Assembly (NCBI GenBank): GCA_963082875.1
Contig: OY720100.1
Coordinates: 10,416,001 to 10,480,000 of the forward strand
DNA: 64,000 nucleotides
Reading direction: 5' to 3'
Source of the DNA: Corella eumyota
Taxonomy: Eukaryota > Chordata > Ascidiacea > Phlebobranchia > Corellidae
In this document: one piece after another, positions 24,301 through 35,928 of the stretch
Position numbering within the stretch: position 1 is the stretch's first letter
Layout of the letters: the number at the start of each line of letters is the position of its first letter
Program-made: the position numbers and the translations under genes
Notes under the pieces: generated by a model
What the model saw: the letters and a program-made list of their open reading frames with translations, nothing else
Database searches by the model: none
What the model was told of the DNA's origin: nothing

Positions 24301-26296
24301 GTTGCCAGTTTTAAATACCACTTATCATGACGCCTTGGACAAAAAAGAAACATTCGTTGAACGTAATAAAGTTTCCGAGGGTGATTCAAATTTTGGAATT
24401 CGTCGTATAATGTCAGCTGACCCCTCTATATTGAGTCGCTCTGGTAACGCTCAACTTCGTTTAGGTAATTCTTATCAGCCCTACAAAGCAAAAGATTACT
24501 TTCCATCTGTTGTGCCTACGAAAACATCGGCTAAAACTTTGCAAAAATGCCCGGCTAGCCCAAAAATGCACAGTCGAACCTATAGGCAGTTTCAATACGA
24601 TTGTGGCAGACAATTTGCCAATAATAATCTACAAGCAATTGTCAAATCTCGTGAAAAAAGAAAGGTTTTAACTCAAACAAGTCCAAAAACCTTAGCAGCC
24701 AAACAGCGACCAATAAAACTTAATGCTAAAGATAAGGCAACAACTTCAGGTATTATACATTTATAAGATGTAAACTACAAAAAAAGGTTTGGGGCACAAC
24801 TCGCTACATTAAAAAGCAAACTACATTTATACGACAAATTTACAAAAAAACTTAGTGAACAATATTAAATTTGTTAAACTTTTTTATATTTTGATTAAGC
24901 TCAATTTGTAAATGAGCCTTCCTTCAATCAATTTAATTTTGCCAAATTGTCAGAAGGAGCACGAAGCGCTTTAAAAGACGCTCACAATTCTTACGTTCGC
25001 AATTTCCACGATCTTTTGCCAGAAAGTGTAATTCCATCAGTAAGAAACAACTCAAACAGATCAATTTCAACTGCTACTTCGTCTCTTAGTTCGCGATTTG
25101 ATGTAGGAAATATTTTTTTTTATTTTACTCTTAAATTTTTGATAAAATATACATAAATTAACTATATGAAAAACACAAGTGCAATATTAAAAATTAAAAA
25201 AAAAAAAATAGAGTGGCATATCACATTTTATTATAAACCGAATTTGATAATTTTAAATAACACATATTTATTTAAAAAGTCAAAATATTTAGTTTTACTA
25301 AAATTGAAAAAAATTGTATGTGTACCTAATGCTGAATTTTCTTTTTATAAAGAGTCTTAATCTTAGTGATTTACCGGAAAGAAGTAATTTTTTAGATGAA
25401 AAGTCAAGATCGAGTAGTTGCGGAACTGTAACAGTACAATCACTGGGTAAGAAATTGAATTAAAAAAAAAATTATGAAAAATTTTTTCAAAATTGTAGTA
25501 GAAAGCAAAAGTTTCTTTAAGAGACAGTTAAAATTAATAAATAGAATATAATTTAAGTGTAAATTTAATAAAAGAAGTAAGAATTAAAAAGTAAATCATT
25601 TTTTAATGAAAAATTTTTCAAAAATCTTTTATCTTATAAATCTTTTTATCTATTTTAAAAACCATTTTTTTGGTTTTGTTGTCATTTTTTTACATCGTTT
25701 GCATATGACAAATGTACAACTCACTGAGAAAGCCGAAATTCAAAATTCTGTTCTTAAATACAAATACATTTATGCTTTTGACTTTTTTGTAACCAATTGC
25801 AGATGCTCTATAATATATCAAAAATTATTATATTGTGAAATTAATATAACAGGTACTACTAAATCAATATTAAAAATAAGTAAAATTTTATAAGAAACAA
25901 TTTTATTTTAGGAATAACAGCTTTCACTCCTAATACCCGTATACACCTTCAAAAAAGGGATAAAGATAAATATTATGATAATCAAGGTAAAATATTTGAT
26001 AATCAAACCTTTAATTTAAATATCATCCAATTTTAACATATATTTATCACTCAGCAGTTTTAACGTTTCGAAATACTGGAAGAACTGTTAAGCCTGTTCC
26101 ATCAAAACAAAACAAACACACAATTAAATCTGAGCAAAAAACAACTCCGAGCGAAAAAGGCAAAAACGAACCAAAACTTTTGCTTTCGTATAACAAAATT
26201 TCGCCATCACTTTTAGATAATGGAACTCACACTAAGCGCCAGGTGTCAGGCGAGAGCCATTTAGCCTTAACTTGTTCGCCAAAAACTATCGCTTAA
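21378..26296 (+). CDS. Unrecognised 1080-aa protein with a PP1-docking RVxF motif
   Basis: I do not recognise this gene. Exons: 21378-21516, 21855-23168, 23334-23545, 23685-23816, 23915-24749, 24900-25102, 25353-25446, 25912-25986, 26058-26296 (TAA). All phases close. Exon 23685 might instead begin at 23658, which is also in frame. The start is the first ATG after the acceptor at 21300 and opens a basic segment (RFLTPRRRPVRS). The protein is rich in Ser, Asn, Lys, Asp and Gln, with no signal peptide or membrane segment, and looks disordered throughout. A short helical, charged stretch is YEEWEDRRRRKQQLYE. At residues 484-487 is RVKF in the context KKQRVKFDLDLEIHVV, matching the RVxF plus hydrophobic-pair pattern of protein phosphatase 1 regulators. 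A PP1-targeting or scaffold role is an inference from that motif alone. Confidence 0.8.
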
Positions 26297-29200
26297 ATTT
26301 TAGATACGTTAGCTCTCTCGAATATTATTTTTTATATTTTAAAATCATAAATTGCCAATTAGCTTAAATTTTGTTGATTGACAGTTGCAACCACTTACTT
26401 TCTCGTTTTGGTAACACAACACCGCGTCAAATAGGACAACACTTATTACGCTTTACACTGTTTATTGTTGCCTTATACCAATTATTCGCTTTACAAAAAG
26501 TAAAATACCCTACTTCCTTTCTGCTGGTTGTGAAGTTGTCATTAACTTGTAGCGGACGAAGCAATCGTATGCCAGTCTCAAAACAGTGAATTCATTTTAA
26601 ACTGCTGGGCTGTGTGAAATCACTTCCTCAACAGTAATGTAACTTAACAAGCGATCATTTGAAGGAATCAAAAGACAAGTGTTTGCTTGTTGAGGAGATA
26701 AAGGCATCGTGTAACGTTGTCAATACATACATGCAAAATGCATCAAAAACATTTGTAAACCTCCAGCACAAATTTTTAAAAATTTGCAACTAGACAAATT
26801 TTTAACAGGAAGATTGTATCATCTACTCAACGAAAAGAACAACATTTACGCATTTTTTTACATTTTTTTGTTTAATATCAAAATTACTTTAACTTTGTGT
26901 TTTTAAAACTAGTTAAGTTTTATTTGATTCTACAACGAATTTAGTTCACAACACTTGCTATATAATTTCAAGACACATTTTACTTTAATACAATGAATGT
27001 CCTTAAGCATACGTTGTATAAAAGTAAAATGTATTGAACTGCGCTAACCGCATGAATTTAGATTACGGTGACAAAGTAAAACTAATTCTCCAATTTCTTG
27101 TCATCGAATAGATTTGCGTTATTGTTTGGAAAGACGCATTATTAGTTCTCAAACCGCAATATTCCTATCAGCAGGTTAGGAAAATATTCAACTCATTTTT
27201 ATTCATTGAATTCTGCACTTTCGACCGCAAACTGTTTACGTGGATATTTTTTTTCCATTTCTTAGAAATAAGGTAAGAATTAATTCTATTTATATCAACT
27301 TAAATAACATTATTTATATTTATTTTTGAAATTAGTATGCCTAATTTACAATTAATACGACCGTAAATACAAATTTACTTTGCGAACAAGGATAATTTAT
27401 AGCTTGTCATATTATTCGCTTTTATTAAAAAATTGATAATCATTTAAAAAAACAACATATTTTACATTAAACTTTATTTTTAGATGATAACAGGTGTAAG
27501 GCGCTTTTTTGTTTAAGGTTAATAGCCATGTATGTCTCTAATATTGTTGATCTTTACAAAACTTTACGCAATTTATAAAACGATTTTATCTATAAAGCGA
27601 CATAAACCATTTTTTTTATCACGTAATACCAAATTGTGACAATACAGTCTTTAATACAATGATTTAAAGTTAATACAGGGTCGGTCATGTAAAGGACTCA
27701 TGCATAATTTACAGTGGGATCTGAGTTTAAATCGGTCAGGACTTTTGTCGCATTGTTCAAGCGATTGAAGTCGACAATTAATCGTAGTCCATTTAGAAAT
27801 ATTTTCAGTTATTAGTTTACACCATGTAATAAAAGTCACATTAAGCGACGGTGTTCGATGAATTATAGTTTTTTAAACGTTACTTTCGCTATAACTTGAT
27901 TAAGGTATAAATAATCATATGAAAGAACTCGAAAAATGATTTTAAATAATTTTTTTAACAAAATATTTTAAATCCCTAAAAATTGTTTTATGTATTAAAT
28001 ATTTATGTATTAAATATTTTAATGTATTATTATAGTACATCATCATTATACATTAAATGTTTTATTACTTTATAAGTGCTTTACCAAGAACTGGTTATTG
28101 TTTTGTAGATCTTTTTCCTCTTAAACATTTGTATTGTAATATCTACAACGACTAAGTAATACAAAACTTTACTATACACTTATATAGCTTTTAATCCTCA
28201 ACTTTATTTATTAAATCTCTTAAAAAAATTAAACCGTATCTGGTTTAGGTTGAAGTAATAATTTAGTTGTTTTTAATGCATCAGACGAAGCATTTTTAAA
28301 AGTGTAAAAATTAATTTTCCGAAAAAGGGAAAAAATTAATATTAAAAAATTTAATTTTTACGCCTGCATTTTATTTTTAATTCTGTTTTATTTTTAATTA
28401 AGAAAGTATTATATTTAGACTAAATTATTATACAGTAAGTATTTAGACTAAATAAATTATTATTATGCACCAAAAATTGACAACAAAAGTTTTAAGATTT
28501 TTGTAGAGACAAAAAAATAATACTATATGGCGTTCTGTCATTAAAAATTGATGATTAATGAAAATGTTTCGCAAAAACATGTCAAAATAAATCTTATAAA
28601 CTGTCAGCGATACACATTAAAGTTAGAAACATATGGAGAATTTATTTTTGCATTCACAAATTGATTATAATGTTGTAATCAATTTTAACCCGCACATAAA
28701 TTACATTTGGACATTATGTGGGTATATGCAAATGACATTACATTCAATGATTTGTTTTGTTTCGATTTACATTAAAAAACAAATCAACTAAAATAATATG
28801 TTTAAAAAGATAGGATTTTTAATAATTTTGGGAAAAAAATATTTATATGGCAACGGGCTATTCTAAATGGTTAAAAAGTTTGTATTTATTATAATATAAA
28901 ACCATTCAATTTCCTTTACTATTAAATTCAAGGGTGGGTTTTACACAATAATGTTTACCGACCGTACGATTGTAAAACTTATCCTGTGAAGTATTTTAAC
29001 CACATCACCCATATAAAAAAACATTTTACTTAAAAAGTAACGCGGTTAAGGACGTCTAGTATTCTAACATAAAAAAATTATCCGGTCCGGGTGTAATAAA
29101 AAATATAAAATTTGCCCAGTTCGTGTTTAAATAACATCAAAAAACTATCTTCAAATATCAAACAAGGCTTTTGAATGTCAGTTAAATTAACTAATAAATA

Positions 29201-30000
29201 TTTCTAATATGTTGTGAATTATGTTAACTTGTTTTAAATATTTAGGGTTTAGGACCTTTATAAAGAGAAATGTTTTTGTTAGCCATAAGAAGAGGAAAAG
29301 TAGAAAAGGGTAATAAAACCAATTGGCGCCCAATTTGTCACAGGTAAAAAAGTTAGTGTGTGTAATAAAAATATATATGACAATTTTTGACTTAATTGAC
29401 TTTTTCAGAATATACTTTTTTCGCTAAATTTTGTTGGAAGAATTCTTTTTCTAAAAAAAAATAAAACCTATTGAAAAATTAGTTAACAGTGGCGACAGTA
29501 TATTGGTAATTTAACTAAGCCGTGGAGTCAGTGATTTTGATATATTAGAGTTTATGCTTTGACTTTTAATGAAGCAGGGTACGCAATTAAGTTCCACATG
29601 AAATATGCATAAAGTTAATATGCAATACGATATTTTTATGCAATATTGCGTTAAGGAAAAAATAGTATGCCCACTACAAAAGTTATAAGCAAAAGTTTCG
29701 CTATGAAAATATAATGGAAAAATCAAATATTTATGATGTTTTAGTGCGTTTAAGGCAATTGCGAAATCGATTTAACTCATCTATTCGCACATTAAAACGA
29801 TATTTGGATTAAAAAACAAAGACCACATAATTGCTTGACGTATTATAGGTTATTAGATAGTTCTTGGTAATAAAAATAGACTGTGTAAATTAAAAAAAAC
29901 GAAAGTATATTTTTGTGATTATATCTAACATATTAAAAACTATGATAAAGCTACATTTTAAATAAGTCCTTATTAATATTCACGCATTTTCAAAAACTTT
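26297..30000. other. Gene-free AT-rich DNA
   Basis: No frame with coding character, no RNA gene and no clear repeat. It includes the 3' UTR of the gene ending at 26296; I see no single convincing poly(A) signal. Short open frames near 27651-27839 and 29511-29726 (minus) are low-complexity and unsupported. Confidence 0.6.
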
Positions 30001-30660
30001 TTTGTATGTAAGGGACTTACATTTTTTGTAGGTAAAGGACATATTGTGGAGCTGTAATTGACCAGCAAACGCCTGGGAATTTGTAGGATGTCAGCGATAA
30101 GACCTCATTAAAAATTTATTAAAGATTTCAGGTTGTTCGTTTGATAAGCGTTGATAAACGAGTCATTGACGCGTAATCACATTTAAGTTTGTTTTTCGCG
30201 TAAATCCATCAACTTGCCGGTGTTTGTTGTCGTAAATTATGCTCAATCTAATTACGACGGGATTAGCCAGGCGGATATAGCTAACGCGTCGCTTATATTA
30301 CCTACCGTCATGTTCTTAAGGCCTATTATAGCAAAGAATATTTATTATTCCAGGATCTTATAAACGCTATTTTAAACCTTGTAAATGGTCTTTAAAAGCA
30401 ACTTCATTGTTGAATTACAATCGCTTATGTCGCGTGGGGAAGGTAACCTCTTTTACGAACCGCACAGAGTCGAATATTCGGTCCTAAAGCGTCACGCTAT
30501 TTTCCCATCTACTTTACTCCCTTTACTTTAGTCGAAACTTCTTGTCTACCAAATCGAATAGGACACGGTGAAAAAGGTCTGAGCTTTTTTCAGATCGACA
30601 GGCGTCTCGAATGCTTTTCCCAAGACGCAAAGCAGAATTAAAGACTACGTATAAACACAA
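30001..30660. promoter_or_regulatory. Candidate cis-regulatory island
   Basis: A stretch of lower AT content and higher complexity than its surroundings, with many CpGs (for example TAACGCGTCGC and TCGCGTGGGG). It contains homeodomain-like sites such as GGATTA (30259-30264) and TAATTACG. No frame suggests protein. It could be an enhancer for the MYT1-family gene downstream; this is inference from composition only. Confidence 0.3.
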
Positions 30661-32929
30661 AACTCTACCAGTCTATAGTTAATGTCTGTAAAATGGAAAT
30701 TAGACAAAACCAATACTTTGTAAAATAAACTGCAAAATTTTATCTAGAAATGTATGAACAAATGTTACAAGAAAAGTTCGAGCGTCTCGTAATTTGGCCC
30801 AACGTTTAGGTGTCGATATAATAAGGATTCTAATTGTATATAACCCTCACCCTGAATGTTTATTAGGACAAGGCGATTTCCATAATATAGTTAAACCCCA
30901 GGTATTCCCATTTAACGGATTACCGTAAAAACCACTTCAGCTAACTCTGTTATCTATACTTGTATTATTAAAAGCGGGAAAGCTTATGGTTCAATACTAA
31001 AACACTAAAGCGTACAACATTACACATATAAAAGCACGTTAAAATACATTTAAAACACTATTACAGATTTACTTTAGACATAAAAACGTTAACGTTACAC
31101 AGATGTTAAAAATATTAGTATTTTTTGTGCAAGTTTCCAAAGTATTTAGAAAAAAATAAATTTTGTTTTGCCGCCATTTTTATTTTTTAATCAGCATGTG
31201 AAAACATTAAAAAACTAAGAACAATATATATAAAGTAACTAAAAGTGTCAATCAGATTTCAATTAAAAGATATTATTTTACGTTTTTTTATTTTGAGGTT
31301 TCAAGTACGTAAATGCCATATGTCATGCGTTGTCATTTAGTAAATCTCTGTGACCACTGCAAACAATTTTTGTTAGTAAACTTTTAAAAAATGTCAAATT
31401 GCAATTATGATGCTCATTTAGTTGAATTAAATTATTGTGTAATATTCGATTCCAATTTTCTTAAATGATTTTTAAATATCAATAACAACATGTGTTTCCC
31501 GCAAACAAGAATTTTAATTTTTGTTTTGATTCAAGCGACTGCATGGGCATAGTTTTGTTTGCTTGTCAACCCTTCACCGCAAAATCAAATTACCAAGATC
31601 AAACAACGCGTTAGAATTTAAACGGCCGATTGTAATTCAATTGCAAAAATTAAATTTAGCTTTGCTATCGACATTAAACCACCATTTATATTGATATTAT
31701 GAGGTTAAAACAAACTAAATCGAACCCTAACATAGCGGTTTATTTAGAATGATGCGACTTCTAATACAATTACGTTTCATTAGAAATTATTTTTGTAAGG
31801 TATTGTACATTGAAATGCAATGTAATTAGGCAATTTCTGACTCCTTAGGAGGTTATTTACTAAGCTAATTTCGTTTAGTGACATAAATTCCTGCGTATTT
31901 AAAGATTTTGTTTTTTTAAAAAAAAAAAACTGTTAACTAAATTGATTAAATTATTTTAATAATCCTTTAAAATATAATTTGATTTTGGATGTAAACATTA
32001 ATCCTATTTAAATTAATTTTTTGCCTTTTATCATCCAAGGATTAGGAATTAGTTCTTCCTTTTGTGAATCGATTGTTTAATTAATTAATTTTATTATAAA
32101 TAAGAAATAAAATAGTCATTCATTTTTAAATTAAATAATACATTAACTGTTTATGTCTTGTCGTAAAACAAGCCAATTTAAATATTTTCACTAACGTTAT
32201 CGTATTACCAATTAAAATGTTTTAAAGTGTTAGAAACAAACTATTATGTTTAGCATTAGTTGTTCTTTTAGTGCAAACGGAAGCAGTTATGTGATCGCGT
32301 TTCTTTGCAAATTTCCGCGACGCACTGTAAAATAACACTTTCTGTCACTAAGAACTAATTATATGCGTTTAAGGCAACTAATTAACTATGCAGAGCAATA
32401 TTAAAATAATTTTTTAACGTGAAGTTTTAATAACTTTCATATTTAAGAAAATTTTCGGGATTTCTTAAATATTAGTTTTTTACAAAAAAATTAGTATAGG
32501 GTATAATCTATATTAATTTTTAATGTTTGTGTTTAAGTAGGTTTGTATTGTGATACTATCAAAAGTGAGGTCTAAAAGGCGTGGCAAGAATTTTGTGTGT
32601 GCCCAAAAACGCTATAGCATTTTAAAATAGCACAACAATATTAAAATATTACTTGAAATATTTATTTTGTATAAAATCGATAACATTTCACTGCGTATTG
32701 AAAAGTGATTTGTTTGGAGTTTTACTATTTTCGACGTCTGTTTGGAAGAGTAAGTCCCGTTGGCCAGATGCTTATTGTTGACTTAACCGAACTGTCAACA
32801 TTGCTACAACTCTGGTTCATCGATCGCTCGATACCCATACGCGACTTAGCCAGTCTAAAATTATAACTATATTGTACCTTTTATTAGAAATATTTTGCGA
32901 ACCCTGTGCACTTTTATTAAAATCCGGTC

Positions 32930-33010
32930 GTTTTCGACACGCGCGCGTCGCGTGCTGCTTTTTCGCACCTCTTATAAATAACACGTAACTAGGCTTTCGC
33001 TTTGCTGGTT
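32930..33010. promoter_or_regulatory. CpG cluster followed by a TATA-like box
   Basis: CACGCGCGCGTCGCGTGC (32939-32956) is the densest CpG run in the window, and TTATAAATAA follows about 15 bp later. The pairing resembles a core promoter on the plus strand, about 3 kb upstream of the MYT1-family start codon. A distal first exon would be needed; none can be proven from the sequence. Confidence 0.3.
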
Positions 33011-35089
33011 TCCGAGATCGTATTAAGCAAACAAGAACTGCTTTTTAAAATTTAAAGGCCAATCGCAGACGTTATAGGGAAATAACAAGTCAAACACATA
33101 AACTGCAGATAATTAAAAGGCAGGCTAACAAACAGGTGAATACCTTCTAAAGTCAAAATCAAACTTCATTATCATATGATAAATTGAATTTTCTTGAAAC
33201 GGCAATAATTTGGACAGATGGCCTATACGTGGCCTTGTACTAATTGGCCAATAAAAATGACTTTGTTTTGTGATAATCTTGTTAATGAAAAATCTTTAAC
33301 AAGCAGGTAATTGAAAAAAGTCAATACACATTTAAAAATCATCAATTTCTCTATTTATGGTTAACTGAATTACATATATATTTTAATATTTTTACATTGT
33401 AATTTTAAAAATTTATATTGAGTAATATTGCGTAAGGTAATAGTTTTGTAAAAGTGATAACTCACTTTTTATCTTTAGTTTTATCGATTTTTTCTGTTCA
33501 TTGATTACTCTGTAAAAGATAAAGTGCGCTGTAACATCTGCCGTATTACCAAAGCACGTTATTGTATTAAAATATATGTTTATAAGCGTGTTGTATATCA
33601 TTATTGTCCGTTCTATCGCAACGCTCGTTTGTTTTAAACCAAGTGATTAAAAAACCTGCCAATATAACTTCTGCGCGGTCCTAAAATTTTTGTTTGATAT
33701 ATATCTTGAAAAAAGGTTTTATATAAAGTATATAGTACCGTTTAACATTTATGAAAAATTAAGCAAACGTTTAAAAAGTTAAAAAAAAAAAAAAAAAAAA
33801 ATATGACCTAAAATAATTTTATTATTTTTTAAATACAAAATTTTGAAACTTTTTTGGTCCAATAGAATAAAACTAAACGTTTTAAAAATATTTTAAAAAG
33901 AATTGACTGGTGCCCAATATTTTGTTGTTTAATGGCGTGGTCGTTGACTTTAAATTTCTTTCGCCGAACTAAGGATTTTCATGATTACTGTAATACCGGA
34001 TTAACGTTGCAAATGGATATACGTGTTTTATGATTAGGTATTAATAAACAAACCAATAGATCATCGCTTATCTGTAGATGATAACTTAATCCTATGCAGT
34101 TCAGCACACCAAAACTAGTTTTTGACCCTGTTTTGCAATGTTTAACCATCTGGCAAAAACATCTGCAATCTCTTTTTTAACGACGGAACTTAACAAATTC
34201 GTCCAAATTCAGCTGCACCACGCATTGTCGGAATTAGACAAAAATCTAATTACCCTTAATAATATGTAAATTTTGACTTATTTTCTCATCGAAATTAACA
34301 ATAACTTAAACTCGTGCAAATTTGAGTTTAATGCGCTTGTAATGAGATTGAACCGTTAGGGAAAGCGCGTAATAAAATAATTACTTTCGGGCAATAAAGG
34401 GGCATTATTATTCATAAAACAAATTGACGCGACGGTGTTTATTGTCAAGAACACATAACGAGTAATAATTAGCACGACGTGCAGCAATAAATCTATGTAC
34501 ATACATCACGCCTGGGCTTTGTATACTTGCACAAAATCACCTGTCTCTTAATCTACCTGTAGGAAGGAAACGGGTCTAAATTTTCCATTTGTTTCCCTCA
34601 GAACAGCCGTGCACCTCGGTTTCGAGTTACCTCATCTTTAAAGTAAACACGCTTTGTTGTCGAATTAAATTCGCCTCGCAGTTGGTAATTGCACTTTTTC
34701 GCTTTTACTTTTGTTGTTGCATGCCAAGTTTTACATTCTGACCTCTAATAGGAAGCGAATCTAAAAGGTGATTTTGATTAGTTTGATTTAGCTATTCGTT
34801 AAACGAAAGCATGCGCAGGTACATGCAATTACTGAGGCGCAAGTAATTTCTTTATTTTTGCACTTGTAGTGTTTTAATTGCTTAGTGATTTAAACACTCT
34901 TTCTTAAAAACGTGTCAAAAAAATATTTTGCAATATTTATTTTTTTAAATTAAAATATTTGATTTTGTAGGTTTTAAAATTTGCTACATAATTAAAAAAA
35001 AGGATTCGATTTCTCAATGGCATTAAAAGTTTAAAAAGTTTTTTTTTAATTAAAAAAGTGGTAAGATGCAAAACCACTGTGGATTACTT
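33011..35089. other. Gene-free DNA upstream of the MYT1-family gene
   Basis: No coding frame. It contains a run of 21 adenines (33781-33801) and, at about 34000-34760, a moderately complex stretch with an E-box-like CAGCTG and several AT-rich homeodomain-like cores. I see nothing else. Confidence 0.5.
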
Positions 35090-35420
35090 TTTTTTTAACA
35101 TGTTGCAACATCAAGCGAGGACGACACAAAAAGTAATAAAAAAAACTTTCGAAATTCGAGAGAGGGAGAAAGGAAAAAAGAGCCAATGAGTTTGCAGTAG
35201 TAAGAGACAGATGGCAGGCATAAGACGTCATTCTCGTTTCTCCTTTTCTCAAATGCAAAGTTGTGTCGTGTTAGCAAGGACGCTTACTTTGGATAGCACG
35301 CCATGCAGGTGTCGTATGGGGGCGATTAACAGATGCCCCATCGAGTTGTCGAGAAAGTTTGCCTGGAAAAAAATTCGCCGCAAACTTGGGAGTTAGTGCC
35401 GTTTTAGAGACTGGCTGGTT
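35090..35420 (+). promoter_or_regulatory. Candidate promoter or enhancer with E-boxes and a CRE-like site
   Basis: The block stands out by composition: AGCCAATGAG (CCAAT box, 35181-35190), CAGATG at 35208-35213 and 35330-35335, CAGGTG at 35306-35311, and GACGTCAT (CRE-like) at 35224-35231, followed by GC-richer sequence. The site types would suit a proneural bHLH target, and MYT1 genes are such targets in other animals. It may also contain a 5' UTR exon, since an acceptor (TTTTATCACTAG) lies at 35884 just before the start exon. Confidence 0.4.
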
Positions 35421-35928
35421 ATGACAATTTAGCGAGAAACAAGTTGTTTTTTTTACGATTTTTAGGCTATAAGGCGTTATAAATGATTTTGCGTAAATGA
35501 ACAAAATAATTTTGTCAGATATATTTGTAAAAGTACACCTAAAATCAATAAAAATACTATAATGCATTAGCGGACAGTTGAAATTATTTTTAACATAGTT
35601 TTCGTACCAAAGATAAAAAACTTATATTAAAGCGCCATTTATCTTTTTTTAAATAAGGTTTATGTGATGCTAAACCAAAGTTTTCTAATATAAATTTTAT
35701 TGCATAAACAAGGTTTTATTTTGTTTATTATTTTTTTTAGAAAATTTATTAGCATCTGACAATAAAGTTAATTCAAACCAAACCTGATATCGACATTTTG
35801 TTTCAAGGTTTGTATTTTTAAATAAAATTTTTAATTTTTTAAATTAAAACAAAAACGTATTACAAAATTTTTTTTTATCACTAGTTTGGACATTATTAAT
35901 ATTATTAGTAAGATATCAACACATAATC

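Noticed and set aside
35046-35567. Three short open frames on both strands upstream of the MYT1-family gene
   Set aside because: They overlap in conflicting frames within a probable regulatory block and show no conserved motif.
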